A stretch of DNA of 64,000 nucleotides from Kineosporia sp. NBRC 101731 (GCF_030269305.1 NZ_BSTC01000014.1:62001-126000), one strand, 5' to 3'. Shown: positions 16,042 to 26,459, counted from the stretch's first letter. Notes: generated from the sequence alone by a model not told the origin. Translations and numbers: made by a program.

Positions 16042-18551
16042 GGCTGCGCCCCCTCACCGGCCACGATCAGCCCCTCACGTCTCACCATCGCGTCTACCCG
16101 TTCGTCCAATGCCATTCCCACCGCCACCGTCTGCGGATCATTCACCGCACGCACGAAAGCCCTTCCACTACCGGGCAGTCCGCGACGGGCCAGCAAACCT
16201 TCGGCCAGCACCGCCCGCTCCCGGGGCGGGAAGAACCCGAACGCCTGCCGCAGCGCGGGCAGGCCGATCAAGAAGTCCTCGGCGCTCAGACCCGACATCA
16301 GGTCGTCGAGCAGCGTCAGCACCGCCTCGTCGTGCAGCACCTCGTCGCGGGCCAGCGCAAACAGCCCGGCGAGCCAGTCGCCCGCGGTCCGTGGCTGGAA
16401 GGCGCCCCGCAGCACGCGCAGCGGGTCGGGCCGGTCGTCGTCGTTCTCGGAGAGCGACCACTGGAAACCGAAGGACGCACCCCTCAGGTCAGGAGGTGCC
16501 AGGACGTCGGCGGCGACCCGGGTCACGACGGCCCGGGCCTCCACGACGTCGAGCCCCAGGGCCGGGCCCGCGTGGCGCAGCCCGTCGCGACAGGCCGCGA
16601 GCGCCGCGATCCGCTCCCGGTCGGCGGGTTCCGGGCCACCGTGCAGCCCTTCGACCAGCCAGAGGATCCGCCGCACCGACGCCGCGATCACGGCTCCCAG
16701 GGCAGCATTGCGAGTCGTGCCGAAGACCTCGTCGTGACGCCACATCGTGAGCACCACGGCGAGCAGCCGGCCCAGCGGCGCAAGCTCCGGCACCTGCCCC
16801 ACCGCCCGGTCGACTGTGCTCAGGGCGTCGTCCAGCACCGTGGCCAGCCCGGCGAGGGCAGCATCGAAGAGCACCGCCGCCAGCGCGTCCACGTCGGTGC
16901 CCGCCCGGACCGCACGTTCGGTGAGCGCGGCCGCGGCGGCGTCGGTCAGCGTCGCGCCGTAGGCGCCTGCCTCGATGACGGCAGCCAGACGGTCGGGGTG
17001 CAGCTCGATCGTCCACTGCTCGCGCAGCACCGGATCCAGACCGGTGCTGGGCCCCCGTATCCGGAGGAACCCCGGGATGCCCAGCAACCGCACCCGGTGC
17101 AGCAACCGGCTGCGCCGGGCCTCGGGTGCCGTGGTCAGATCGAGGTCGTGACCGCCTGCTCGGGACAGCCCTTCCCGCTCCAGCTCGGCCTCGAGGTCGT
17201 GCACCAGCGGTGGCGCGGGCGTGGCGGGATGCAGCCTCCCCACGTGTGACCCGCTCAGGGCGGCGATCATCTCCACGACCACGGGATGGCTCCCGCCGCT
17301 GAGCGTGCCCCGGGCCGTCCAGGGCAGGGGCACGTCGAGCGCATCGTTCACGAGTGCGGACGCCAGTCCGTCGAGGACGTCGGTGCGCGCGGGATACGCA
17401 TGGCCCCGTACCAGCGCCAGCGCGTCGGCCGTGGCGCGGGCGGCGATCAGGTCGGCCGTGGAGACCGGTTGCTTGCGCTGACGCAGCCGGTCCGCCACGG
17501 ACCCGGTCAGGTGTCGGGCCGCGCCCTGCGGCCCGAGCTCCCAGAGCGCCTGGTAGTAGCCGGGAGACGGCATGCCCGACTGGTACCCGTCGAACGCGTC
17601 GAGGCGCCGGAACGAGTACGGCACCAGGAAACTGCCGCCGTGGGCGCCGTCGGGAAGAGCGGGAATCACTGGCCAGGAGGGGTACTGCGGATGAGCGAAT
17701 CCAGGCGCCGTGCCGCCAGAACCAGGCACCGTGCCGCCCGGACCGTTGGCCTCCGGAGCCTTCCCGGCCTCTGCACCGGCAGGAGGGCCTTCGGCGCACA
17801 CGTCCATCGGCCCCGCACCAGCAGAACTGCCCTCTCCCCCGGCATCCCCGGTTCCCAACGTCAATGGGACAGTGCCGTCCCCTCCGTCCACGCCGTCCAT
17901 GGCGCCGGGCCGTGGTTCCTGCGCCGCTACCAAGGCGGGCCGGTGGAACCCGCCCGTCACCACGACCACCGGCCGCTCCCCCGCTGCCTGGGCCGCCGCG
18001 GCCACCCACTGCGCCATGTAGGCCTCGCGGGCGCTGTCGCCCTCGTCCGCCGAGGTCTCGCCCCGCACCAGGTCGAAGTACGTCTCCAGCCGGACCTTCA
18101 GGTCGTCGGGCGGGGCGATCTCGACGAGGTGGTCCCAGAGCACGTCGACGTTGTCCAGACCGAAGCTGCGGCACAGCCGCTCCAGCACCTGGGCATAACG
18201 TAGTTCGGCGTCGGCGTAACGGTTCCCGACGCCGTCGAACGCCGGGTGCCAGGACGGCAGGTCGATGAACCGCAGCTGCGCGCCGACCGCCCGGCCCCGG
18301 GTGAGCGCGACCCACTCGGGTGAGTACTCGCAGAACGGCGCCCAGGAGGCATGGCGCCGTTCCTCGTCGCGATAGCTGCTGAACACGGCGATCGGCAGCT
18401 CGTGGCCCAGCAGCAGTTCGTCGATGCGCCCGTTCAGGTCGGCGGGACCCTCGACGAGCACGTAGGCGGGACTGAGCTCCTCGATCACCGAGGCGACCAG
18501 GCGGGCGCACGCCGGGCTGTGGTGGCGTACCCCGATGAACGTGACCGGCAC
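16038..18551 (-). CDS. DUF5682 family protein (YehM-like)
   Basis: 837 aa. Begins VTFIGVRHHSPACARLV and continues with SPAYVLVEGPADLNGRIDELL and ELPIAVFSSYRDEE, the conserved N-terminal block of DUF5682, which resembles the TraB/ChaN-type fold with a conserved His-His and Glu. The role is unknown. Residues about 215-290 form a Gly/Pro/Ala-rich insert. It lies 4 bp after the MoxR stop and overlaps the VWA start, so it is the fixed third element of the MoxR/VWA set. Equivalent to E. coli yehM by order. Confidence 0.85.
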   Translation of the reverse strand: MPVTFIGVRHHSPACARLVASVIEELSPAYVLVEGPADLNGRIDELLLGHELPIAVFSSYRDEERRHASWAPFCEYSPEWVALTRGRAVGAQLRFIDLPSWHPAFDGVGNRYADAELRYAQVLERLCRSFGLDNVDVLWDHLVEIAPPDDLKVRLETYFDLVRGETSADEGDSAREAYMAQWVAAAAQAAGERPVVVVTGGFHRPALVAAQEPRPGAMDGVDGGDGTVPLTLGTGDAGGEGSSAGAGPMDVCAEGPPAGAEAGKAPEANGPGGTVPGSGGTAPGFAHPQYPSWPVIPALPDGAHGGSFLVPYSFRRLDAFDGYQSGMPSPGYYQALWELGPQGAARHLTGSVADRLRQRKQPVSTADLIAARATADALALVRGHAYPARTDVLDGLASALVNDALDVPLPWTARGTLSGGSHPVVVEMIAALSGSHVGRLHPATPAPPLVHDLEAELEREGLSRAGGHDLDLTTAPEARRSRLLHRVRLLGIPGFLRIRGPSTGLDPVLREQWTIELHPDRLAAVIEAGAYGATLTDAAAAALTERAVRAGTDVDALAAVLFDAALAGLATVLDDALSTVDRAVGQVPELAPLGRLLAVVLTMWRHDEVFGTTRNAALGAVIAASVRRILWLVEGLHGGPEPADRERIAALAACRDGLRHAGPALGLDVVEARAVVTRVAADVLAPPDLRGASFGFQWSLSENDDDRPDPLRVLRGAFQPRTAGDWLAGLFALARDEVLHDEAVLTLLDDLMSGLSAEDFLIGLPALRQAFGFFPPRERAVLAEGLLARRGLPGSGRAFVRAVNDPQTVAVGMALDERVDAMVRREGLIVAGEGAQP

Positions 18552-18555
18552 CGGC

Positions 18556-19665
18556 TCAGCCCGGCAGGTGGTGACGGGCGTTGTGCAGCGCCGTCCAGTG
18601 CGGCCCGGAACGCCAGGTGATCTGCTGCGACAGGTAGCGCCGCAACTTGGCCAGGTCTTCGGGGCTGTCCTTGGCCGCGGTGCCGGCCAGGCAGGCCACC
18701 AGGTCTTCGGCCGTGCCGGGCTCGCCCCGCAGGAACCAGCCCCGCAGTCCGACCGCGTGCGCCACCGAGACCGCCTCGGCGGTGCTCATGACGGCGGAGA
18801 GCCGGTCCATCGAGTCACCGCGAGAGGTCTCCCCCGCCCGCAGTTCCCGGAACGCCGTCACCAGGACCTCGGTGAGGCCGCGGGTGGGCACCGCGGTCAC
18901 CCCGGAGCGCCGCAGGAGCTGGGTGGCCTCTTCCTCGACCAGAGCCATCTCGGTGGCGAGATCGGCGATCGGGAAGACAGTCTCGAAGTTGAACCGGCGT
19001 TTGAGGGCTGAGCTCATGTCATTGACGCCGCGGTCGCGGGTGTTGGCCGTGGCGATGATGTTGAAGCCGTCCCGCGCGAACACCATCGATTCCGGGCCGG
19101 TCAGTTCCGGGATCGCCAGCACCCGGTCGGACAGCGGCGACAGCAGGCAGTCCTGCACCTCCAGCGGGCAGCGGGTGATCTCCTCGAACCGCACCGTACG
19201 GCCCTCGGCCATGCCCCGCAGCAGCGGCGCCGGCACCAGCGATCGCGTCGAAGGCCCTTCGGAGACCAGCAGGGCGTAGTTCCACGAGTAACGAATCTGG
19301 TCTTCCGTGGTGGCCGCGCCACCCTGGATGGTCAGCGTCGAATCACCGGACACGGCCGCCGCCAGCAGTTCTGACAGCAGCGACTTGGCCGTGCCGGGTT
19401 CTCCGACGAGCATCAGCCCGCGGCTGGTGGCCAGTGTGATCAGCGCCCGGTCGATGAGCGAGGGGTCACCGACGAACTTGCGGCTCACGCCGAGCTTCTC
19501 GTCACCCACGATGAAGCGGCGGGCGGCCTGCACACTCAGCGCCCAGCCCGGGGGCCGGGCCGCCTCGTCGGCCGCGCCCAGCCGGGCCAGTTCGTCCGTG
19601 TACCGCACCTCGGCCCGCGGCCGCTGCACCTGCCCGGCCGGGGCGGTCACCTCAACGGCATCCAT
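18556..19665 (-). CDS. MoxR-like AAA+ ATPase (YehL-like)
   Basis: 369 aa. Walker A GEPGTAKS (88-95), Walker B region RTVRFEEIT (about 156-164), sensor-1 FNIIATANTRDRGVNDMSSALKRRF with an arginine finger region, and a C-terminal lid. MoxR ATPases form hexamers that remodel or load partner proteins together with VWA-domain partners. The ATG at 19665 has GGAGA upstream. It follows the fourth DUF4132 gene by 30 bp and precedes DUF5682 by 4 bp. Equivalent to E. coli yehL. Confidence 0.92.
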   Translation of the reverse strand: MDAVEVTAPAGQVQRPRAEVRYTDELARLGAADEAARPPGWALSVQAARRFIVGDEKLGVSRKFVGDPSLIDRALITLATSRGLMLVGEPGTAKSLLSELLAAAVSGDSTLTIQGGAATTEDQIRYSWNYALLVSEGPSTRSLVPAPLLRGMAEGRTVRFEEITRCPLEVQDCLLSPLSDRVLAIPELTGPESMVFARDGFNIIATANTRDRGVNDMSSALKRRFNFETVFPIADLATEMALVEEEATQLLRRSGVTAVPTRGLTEVLVTAFRELRAGETSRGDSMDRLSAVMSTAEAVSVAHAVGLRGWFLRGEPGTAEDLVACLAGTAAKDSPEDLAKLRRYLSQQITWRSGPHWTALHNARHHLPG

Positions 19666-19695
19666 CAGCAGTCTCCAGTTCCACGATGAGGCAGC

Positions 19696-22600
19696 TCATG
19701 ATGCCTGCTCGGTGATATCGGTGATATCGGTCAGGTCGCGCAGGATCTCGGAGACCGCCACCAGGTCGGACGGGCGCAGCGGCAGCCGCGAGCCGGTGGC
19801 GCGGGTCTGCCCGCAGGCCCAGGCGCTGCTGTTGCTCAGCCACACGTGAGCGAGTGTCTGCTCTTCCCAGTCATTCGGATCACCGACGATGATTCCCGGG
19901 TCAAGGCTGATGCCGCACCCGACGCCGGAGGTGAACGAGACCTCGATGGACCCCTGGATCCCCGCGTCCATCGGGTCGTCGCGCCTCCAGCCGCGCCGCT
20001 CCAGTCCGAGCACCTTCGTCGTGGGTATCTTGACCCCCTCGAACCGTTCCAGGCTGCCGGTCTCAGCCTCCTGCGGACTGAGCGTGTACACCGTCCGGGC
20101 CAATTGCGCGAAAGGCTGGAGGATCTCGTAGTCGGCGAACACCTCCGACCAGGCCGCGACCGCATCTCCCAGATGCAGCGGGTGCACCACCCCGACGACC
20201 GCATCGTCGGCGACCGCGGTCTCGTCGTCGGAAACGTCGGCGAACGTGCGGTCTTCAGCCACCCGCAGGGAACCGATGAGGTTTCCCTCGCTGTCGTGGA
20301 GCCCCCAGACCAGCCGGCGGACGACGTGCCACTGCAGCGGATGATCGACGAACAACTGCCGGAACTCGGCGCCGCTCCAGCGCCGGCCGTTGACCATCGC
20401 CTGCTCGAGGCGCCGTACGACGTCGGCACCGATCTTTCGCACGTCTTTCTTGAGAGCCGAGAACTGCTGGTAGGCCGCGGGAGCCAGCTCGGGATCGTCC
20501 TTGGCCCCCGGCTTCGGCAAATTCTTCAGCCGCTGACCGGTGGCATCGGCCCCGTACGGGCGCAGGTGCTCGTCGAAACCGACGACGAACTGCCGCGGCC
20601 CGTAGTCGAGAACCATGCTGCCGTCGGCCTGCAGTCCCAGGCCGGGGACCAGCCGGTCGGCCAGTTGCTCGGAGGTGAACCCCAGGCTGTCGGCGACGGT
20701 GGCCATCTTCTGCTGCGCCGTCGTCTTCAGCCCTTTGAACTTCGCCCGCTGGGCGATGTTGTGCAGATGCATGAGCGCCACGTCGGACCCGATGGCCGCC
20801 AGCACGTTGACGCCCGTCACCGCGCGGGCGTGCCCACCTTCTCCCGGCCAGGCCAGGATCAGCGGGCTCAGCCGCCGTACGACCTCGTCGTCACCGGCCA
20901 GGGCCAGCCCGTCGAGCACCCAGTTGTCCTTCGCCACCGCTCCCGAGGCGTACCAGCGCTGGAACAGGTCCCAGGCGAAGGCCGAAAGATCCTCGGGCTG
21001 CACCACGTCACGAACAACATCCAGGCCCGGGTAGGGCTGGTCCAGGCGGCTGAGCGCGAAGATCGTCACCAGGTGTTCCATGGCCGGCCCGGGCAGCGCG
21101 CCCGAGCCGTCCCGCAGCCGGACCGGCGGCAGCAGCCCGGTCTGGCCCCAGGCCGGGAGTGCCGGCACCTTGGCCGGCAAGACCGTGAGCGGATCGCGGC
21201 CCAGCAGGTGCTCGATCGCCACGGCCGCCTCGGTGCCGTACGTCCGGGCAGCCGCCAGCACTGCCTCGCCCTGTCCGCGAGTGCCGAGGTGCAGCAACGC
21301 GTTCTCGGCCTGACGACGCGCGGCACCGGCCCGGTCGAGGGCCACCGGCACCAGGGCCCGGGCCGCCGGTTCCGGATGCCGCAGCAGCCAGGCCGAGGCC
21401 GTGGCGCGCACACTCTTCAGCCGGGCCAGCCAGTCGGCCATCATCACGGCCAACTCCGGGGAGCTGAACGGCAGGAGCAGTGGAGCCATCAGGGCAGCGC
21501 TCTGCCGGGCCCTGCGTATCACCGGCGGCAACGCGTCCAGCCCGAACCGGGCCACGATCGGGCTCAGGTCGTCGCGGTCGATGAAGTCGTGCGGCGACCA
21601 GCCCGCCAGAAGGGGCCGGGCCAGTTCCTCGGGCGCTTGCCCGAAGAAGGCCATTTCCTCCCACCACATGGCCTGCCCGCCGGTGACCTTGCCCGCCCGT
21701 TGTTTCCAGCTGGCGTGGTCGTGAAAGTCGTGGACATAGCCGTTCTCCGGGACGGCGAAGGCTGCCAGCTCTCCCTCGCGCCAGGTCAGCGTGGGCTCGT
21801 CCGCGCACACCAGGCCGGTCAGGACCACCGGCTTGACCGCCTTGCCCCGGTTCAGCCACGGCGGGGACACCAGCAGGGGCGGAAGAGCGGCCTGCGGCGC
21901 CTCGACGATCGCACGGGCCTCGTCGAGCAGTGCCCTCACCCGCCCGGCCGCCTCGGGCGGCAGAGCATCCAGACGTTCGGCGGTCAGTTCCCGGTGCCCG
22001 CGCACGTGGGACCGCAGCACCTCGGCCAGCCGTCCGCGTGCGCCCCGGGCCGCGAGAACGTCCAGCGCGAGACCGGGGAACCGGTCCGCCGCCTCCAGCA
22101 AGGCGGAGGAGACGAACTTCTGGTCGATCCGGTCGGCCAGAGCCGTCATGGCTGCCTCGGTCGGCATCTGCGCGACGGCGGCCAGCACCCGGCGACGGGA
22201 GTCGGCGTCGAATTCCTCCTCCCCCAGCCACCTCAGGATGACGCCCAGGACGTCGGAGCCGAGGGCGTCGACCATCGTCGCCAGGTACGCGTGTGACGAG
22301 ACGGGTGCCCACCGGAAGGACCAGGAAGAGGCGCTCCCGGCGTCGAGTCGCTCCAGCTGGCGCACCGTCGACAGAGACTGGGTGAGGGCGAACGCCCGGT
22401 AGTCGTCCTTGGCGGCCACGGTGTCGGTGACGTCTTCCTCGACCCACGCGGTCTCGGTCGGCGCCAGCAACGACGTGGCCAGACGGTGGTAGGCGTGCCG
22501 GGACCGATGAGCGGCCAGCCGCCCGACGATCTCGATGTACTCCTGCTCCGGCGCCACGGCCAGCGCCGACCGCACCCGCAGCACAGTCTGCAACTGCGGG

Positions 22601-23046
22601 GCCATCCACCAGTGCCCGAACGACTGACCCGGCCGGAGCGGCACGATCTGGGCGGCGTTCGACGAGAGGGTCAGGCCCAGGAGCTCGACCGCTGCCTCTG
22701 CCGCGAACCCCAGCCCCCGGGAGGTGATCCAGGCGTCCGCGAACGGAGCCTTGCGGACGTCGAGATCCCACTTCGTGAGCACCGTCACGGCGACTACCGC
22801 GGCACCGAGGGGCGAGCCGCTGCCGGGATCGCCCATCCAGACGGTGGCGGCCTCCCGCAGATCTTCGGCACTGGCAGCGATGAGACTCGTGAGATAGTCA
22901 CCGGCCAGCTGGATCTGGGAGTCGACCGCCGCCCTGGCGCCCGGTGCCGGACTGAGCGGGCCTGCCCCCAGACTGCCCCGTCGCGGGAACAGCTGGCGTT
23001 GCCAGGACGCGCTGAGCTCGAAATCCCGCCGGGGAAGGGCCGTCAT
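19696..23046 (-). CDS. DUF4132 giant protein, paralogue D (MoxR-proximal)
   Basis: 1116 aa. Fourth in transcription order and next to moxR. It shares the paralogue N-terminus (RRDFELSASWQRQLFPRRGSLGAGP), a long HEAT-like Ala/Leu/Arg-rich middle, and the strongly conserved last 450 residues: LRDGSGALPG, VLDGLALAGDDEVVRRLSPLIL, GHARAVTGVNVLAAIGSDVALM, DYGPRQFVVGFDEHLRPYGAD, FSALKKDVRKIGADVV, GRRWSGAEFRQLFVDHPLQWHVVRRLVWG. This C-terminal half is the DUF4132 domain known from E. coli YehI and MolR. The ATG overlaps the paralogue C stop by ATGA, and no copy of the upstream repeat element precedes it, so it depends on paralogue C for transcription. Confidence 0.9.
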   Translation of the reverse strand: MTALPRRDFELSASWQRQLFPRRGSLGAGPLSPAPGARAAVDSQIQLAGDYLTSLIAASAEDLREAATVWMGDPGSGSPLGAAVVAVTVLTKWDLDVRKAPFADAWITSRGLGFAAEAAVELLGLTLSSNAAQIVPLRPGQSFGHWWMAPQLQTVLRVRSALAVAPEQEYIEIVGRLAAHRSRHAYHRLATSLLAPTETAWVEEDVTDTVAAKDDYRAFALTQSLSTVRQLERLDAGSASSWSFRWAPVSSHAYLATMVDALGSDVLGVILRWLGEEEFDADSRRRVLAAVAQMPTEAAMTALADRIDQKFVSSALLEAADRFPGLALDVLAARGARGRLAEVLRSHVRGHRELTAERLDALPPEAAGRVRALLDEARAIVEAPQAALPPLLVSPPWLNRGKAVKPVVLTGLVCADEPTLTWREGELAAFAVPENGYVHDFHDHASWKQRAGKVTGGQAMWWEEMAFFGQAPEELARPLLAGWSPHDFIDRDDLSPIVARFGLDALPPVIRRARQSAALMAPLLLPFSSPELAVMMADWLARLKSVRATASAWLLRHPEPAARALVPVALDRAGAARRQAENALLHLGTRGQGEAVLAAARTYGTEAAVAIEHLLGRDPLTVLPAKVPALPAWGQTGLLPPVRLRDGSGALPGPAMEHLVTIFALSRLDQPYPGLDVVRDVVQPEDLSAFAWDLFQRWYASGAVAKDNWVLDGLALAGDDEVVRRLSPLILAWPGEGGHARAVTGVNVLAAIGSDVALMHLHNIAQRAKFKGLKTTAQQKMATVADSLGFTSEQLADRLVPGLGLQADGSMVLDYGPRQFVVGFDEHLRPYGADATGQRLKNLPKPGAKDDPELAPAAYQQFSALKKDVRKIGADVVRRLEQAMVNGRRWSGAEFRQLFVDHPLQWHVVRRLVWGLHDSEGNLIGSLRVAEDRTFADVSDDETAVADDAVVGVVHPLHLGDAVAAWSEVFADYEILQPFAQLARTVYTLSPQEAETGSLERFEGVKIPTTKVLGLERRGWRRDDPMDAGIQGSIEVSFTSGVGCGISLDPGIIVGDPNDWEEQTLAHVWLSNSSAWACGQTRATGSRLPLRPSDLVAVSEILRDLTDITDITEQAS

Positions 23047-26000
23047 GATGCCACCTCGGTGATGTCGGTCAGGTCGCGCAGGATTTCCGAGGCCGCCACC
23101 AGGTCGGAGATCTCCACCGGGTCCCCGGCCGATGCCGCAGCGAAGGGATGGGCGCTGCCGGCGTGCAGTCTCACCATCGACAGTGTCTGTTCGTCGAACT
23201 CGGCCGGGAGCCCGACGATGAAGCCGGGGTCGAGCGCGATCGAGCACGACAGGCCGGACGCGAACGACACCTCGATCGTGCCCTGCATGCCCCCGTCCAT
23301 CGCGGGTGCCCGGTGCCAGCCCCGCCGCTCCAGACCCAGTACCTTCCCGCTCGGTACCTTCCGGCCCTCGAACCGCGTCAGCACGCCGGTCTTCAGCTCC
23401 TCGGCCGTGAGGGTGTGGACCGGCCGGCTCAGCTGCGGGAAGGGTTGCAGGATCTCGTAATCGGCGAAGACACCGGCCCACTCCGCACCCGAGGATCCGG
23501 AGGAAGCCAGGTCCCAGGGGTGCGCCACCCCGACGATCGCGTCGTCGCTCAGCTTCACCTCCTCGTCGGTGACGTCGGCGAGGGTGCGGTCTTCGGCCAC
23601 CCGGATGGTGCCGATCAGGGCGCCGTCGGTGTCGTAGAGGCCCCAGACCACACGGCGGACGATGTGCCACAGCAACGGATGCCCGACGAACAGTTCGCGG
23701 AACTCCCGGCCGCTCCAGCGACGTCCCGTCACCATGGCGGTCTCCCACCCCAGGATGACGTCGGCGGCGACCCGGCGCACATCCTTCTTCAACGCCGAGA
23801 ACTGCCGGTGGGCGGCCGGTGCCAGCTCCGGATCGTCTTTGGCCCCGGGCTTCGGCAATGCCTTCAGCCGCTTGCCCGCACGATCGGTGACGTAGGGCCG
23901 CAGCTGCTCGTCGAACCCGACCACGAACTGACGCGGCCCGTAGTCGAGCAGCATGCTGCCGTCGTCACCCAGGCCCAGACCGGGCACCAGCCGGTCGGCC
24001 AGCTGATCCGACGTCAGCCCCAGATCGGCGGCCACCGCCGCCATCTTCTCCTGCGCCGCGCTCTTCAGGCCCCTGAACTTCGCCCGCTGGGCAATGGTGT
24101 GCAGGTGCATCAACGCCACGTCCGAGCCGATGGCCGCCAGCACGTTCACACCCACCACGGCCCGGGCGTGCCCGCCTTCTCCTGGCCAGGCCAGGATCAG
24201 CGGGGTCAGCCGCCGCACCACCTCGTCGTCACCGACCAGCCCCAGGCCATCGAGCGCCCAGTTCTCCTTCGCCTCGGCTCCCGCGGAGAACCAGCGGTCG
24301 AACAGGGATCCGGCGAAACGGGAAAGATCTTCCGGAACCAGTATTTCCCGGACGATGTCGAGCCCGGCGTACGGCTGATCGAGACGGCTCAGCGCGAAGA
24401 CCGTGACCAGGTGCTCCACGGCGGACAGGGGCAGCACCCCGCAGCCGTCGCGCAGCCGCACCGGCGGCAGCAGCCCGGCCGCGGCCCAGGACGGGTTGGC
24501 CGGAATCTTCGCGGGCAGCACCGTCAGCGGATCACGGGCCAGCAGCTCGCCGATCGCGGCCGCGGCCTGCGGACCGTAGCTCTCGGCCGCGGCCCGCACC
24601 GCTTCCTCCTGCCCGCGGGAACCGATGAGCACCAGGGCATTCTCCGCCTGCCGCCGGGCCACGCCGGCCTTTCCCAGGGCCGCCGGAACCAGCGCCAGGG
24701 ATGCCGGGGCGGCATGCCGCAGCAACCAGGCCGTGGCCGTGGCCCGGGCGCTCTTCAACCGGGCCAGCCAGTCAGCCGTGCGGACGGCCAGCTCGGGCGA
24801 GAACAACGGGGCGAGCACCGGGTAGGCCTCGGCGGCGCTCGACTCGGTGCGCCGGATCAGGGCCGGTAACGCGTCAGTACCGAAACGGGCTACCAGCGGG
24901 GAGAGCTCGCGCCGGTCAGCGTAGGGGCTCGGGGACCAGGTGCTCAGGACCCGGCGGGCGACAGCGTCGGGCGCTTCGAGGAAGAACGACAGGTCGTCGT
25001 ACCAGTAGCCGTTACCGGCACCGACCTTCGCGGCCCGGTCTTCCCAGCTGCCGGCCGTGGCGGGATCGGTGCGGTACACGTCGTAGTTACGGGGCAGACG
25101 GGCGAAGGTCTCCTGCTCCCCCTCCCGCCAGGTCACGCAGGCCTCCGCCGAGCACGCCAGTCCCGGGACCACGACGGGCCGGGGCGCCTTGACCCGGTTC
25201 TGCCACGGCGGCGACACCAGCAGTGCGGGCAGGGCTTCGACGGGGGCCTCGGTGAGCGTGTCGGCCGCGTCGAGCAGTGTCTGGACCCGGGAGGCGGCAG
25301 CGCCGGTGAGCTGCGGCACGACCCCCGTGGCCAGGTCGCGACGGTGGAGCACGTGCGCCCGCAACATCTCGGCCAGGAGTCCTTGCGAACCGGCTCCGGC
25401 CAGCAGTCGCACGGCCCGCTCGGGGAAACGCTCGACCGCCTCCTGCAGCGCCGGGGGCACGTACTTCCGCCCGATCCTGTCGATCAGGGCCGACATCGCC
25501 TCGTCGGAGGGGAACTGGGCCACCAGGGCCGGCAACCGGCGATTCCGGTCGCTGTCGAACGAGTCGGTGTCGAGCCAGGACAGCAACGTGGGCAGGATCG
25601 CGGCCCCCACCCCGTCGACCATCGTGGCGACGTGCGCGTGCGAGTGCGTGACCGCCCAGCGGAACGACCACCGCACGGCGAAGGCCGTGTCGAGATCTTC
25701 CAGCTGCCGCAGCCCGGTCAGCGCCTGGGTGAGCGCGAAGGCCCGGTAGAAGTCTTCCGCCGCGACGGTGTCGGCCACGTCGGCGTCCACCCAGCCGGCC
25801 TGGCCCGGCGCGAGGATCGACGTGGCCAGGCGGTGGTAGGCGTGCCCGGATCGGTAGCTACCGAGAACCGCCACCACCGAGGCGTACTCGGCCTCGGGTA
25901 CGACGGCCAAGGCAGCCCGCACCCGCAACAATGAGTACAGGTGCGGGGCGTTCCACCAGTTACTGTGCTGCCCCGTCGGCGACATCCGGTGAACCCAGCC

Positions 26001-26384
26001 GGGCACGCTCCGGTCGAGCGTCAGCGCCATCAACTCGACGGCCGCCTCGGCGGCGAAAGCCACGCCGTGCTCGGCGATCCACAGATCGGCGAACGGCGCC
26101 TTACGCCATTCCTGGTTGTACCGGTTCAGCACCACGGCCGCCACCACCGCTGCACCGAGCGGCGTCGCCCCTCGATCGCCGTCGAGCCACGCCAGGCCGG
26201 CCTCCCCCAGGGCCGGTTCGCCCGCGGTCGCCAGCGACTGCCGCAATTCCACCAGATCGTCGCGTAGTTCACCCTCGACCGCCGGGCGCGCACCCTTCAA
26301 CGGGCTGAACGGACCCGCCCCCAGACTGCCGCGGCGGGGGAACAGCTGACGCTGCCAGCCGGCACTGAACTCGAAGTCACGCAT
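23043..26384 (-). CDS. DUF4132 giant protein, paralogue C
   Basis: 1113 aa, full length. Domain order is as in paralogue D: conserved start MRDFEFSAGWQRQLFPRRGS, HEAT-like middle with VTWREGEQETFARLP, then the DUF4132 half (QYAGLDIVREIL-type motif, GHARAVVGVNVLAAIGSDVALM, DYGPRQFVVGFDEQLRPYV, RRWSGREFRELFVGHPLLWHIV). The C-terminal GLSCSIALDPGFIVGLPAEF repeats a strand pattern also present in the others. A promoter-like element at 26421-26459 lies 36 nt upstream of the ATG. Function unknown. The paralogue copies differ mostly in the N-terminal 600 residues, consistent with diversification of a recognition part. Confidence 0.9.
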   Translation of the reverse strand: MRDFEFSAGWQRQLFPRRGSLGAGPFSPLKGARPAVEGELRDDLVELRQSLATAGEPALGEAGLAWLDGDRGATPLGAAVVAAVVLNRYNQEWRKAPFADLWIAEHGVAFAAEAAVELMALTLDRSVPGWVHRMSPTGQHSNWWNAPHLYSLLRVRAALAVVPEAEYASVVAVLGSYRSGHAYHRLATSILAPGQAGWVDADVADTVAAEDFYRAFALTQALTGLRQLEDLDTAFAVRWSFRWAVTHSHAHVATMVDGVGAAILPTLLSWLDTDSFDSDRNRRLPALVAQFPSDEAMSALIDRIGRKYVPPALQEAVERFPERAVRLLAGAGSQGLLAEMLRAHVLHRRDLATGVVPQLTGAAASRVQTLLDAADTLTEAPVEALPALLVSPPWQNRVKAPRPVVVPGLACSAEACVTWREGEQETFARLPRNYDVYRTDPATAGSWEDRAAKVGAGNGYWYDDLSFFLEAPDAVARRVLSTWSPSPYADRRELSPLVARFGTDALPALIRRTESSAAEAYPVLAPLFSPELAVRTADWLARLKSARATATAWLLRHAAPASLALVPAALGKAGVARRQAENALVLIGSRGQEEAVRAAAESYGPQAAAAIGELLARDPLTVLPAKIPANPSWAAAGLLPPVRLRDGCGVLPLSAVEHLVTVFALSRLDQPYAGLDIVREILVPEDLSRFAGSLFDRWFSAGAEAKENWALDGLGLVGDDEVVRRLTPLILAWPGEGGHARAVVGVNVLAAIGSDVALMHLHTIAQRAKFRGLKSAAQEKMAAVAADLGLTSDQLADRLVPGLGLGDDGSMLLDYGPRQFVVGFDEQLRPYVTDRAGKRLKALPKPGAKDDPELAPAAHRQFSALKKDVRRVAADVILGWETAMVTGRRWSGREFRELFVGHPLLWHIVRRVVWGLYDTDGALIGTIRVAEDRTLADVTDEEVKLSDDAIVGVAHPWDLASSGSSGAEWAGVFADYEILQPFPQLSRPVHTLTAEELKTGVLTRFEGRKVPSGKVLGLERRGWHRAPAMDGGMQGTIEVSFASGLSCSIALDPGFIVGLPAEFDEQTLSMVRLHAGSAHPFAAASAGDPVEISDLVAASEILRDLTDITEVAS

Positions 26385-26420
26385 GGAACCGGGAACCTTC
26401 CGTCTGAAGACACCTCATCG

Positions 26421-26459
26421 TTGCGGTCCGCACATTAGCCACGGGGTCCGACAAAATGG
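26421..26459 (-). promoter_or_regulatory. DUF4132 upstream element, copy for paralogue C
   Basis: Forward-strand text begins TTGCGGTCCGCACATTAGCC and continues ACGGGGTCCGACAAAATGG. On the coding strand this gives TTTTGTCGG-N-CGTGGCTAATGTGCGG, with TAATGT as a possible -10. Near-identical copies stand before paralogues A and B at the same distance, in gaps that are otherwise unrelated. Confidence 0.7.

Noticed and set aside
19846-22296. 816-codon plus-strand open frame within DUF4132 paralogue D
   Set aside because: Antisense shadow of a conserved gene, rich in Arg/Gln/His/Gly without motifs; the same shadow appears opposite each paralogue.
19696-23748. 1350-residue reading of paralogue D including sequence antiparallel to paralogue C's frame
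   Set aside because: The first 234 residues are an out-of-frame reading of paralogue C; homology to the other paralogues begins at 23046, where ATGA overlap occurs.
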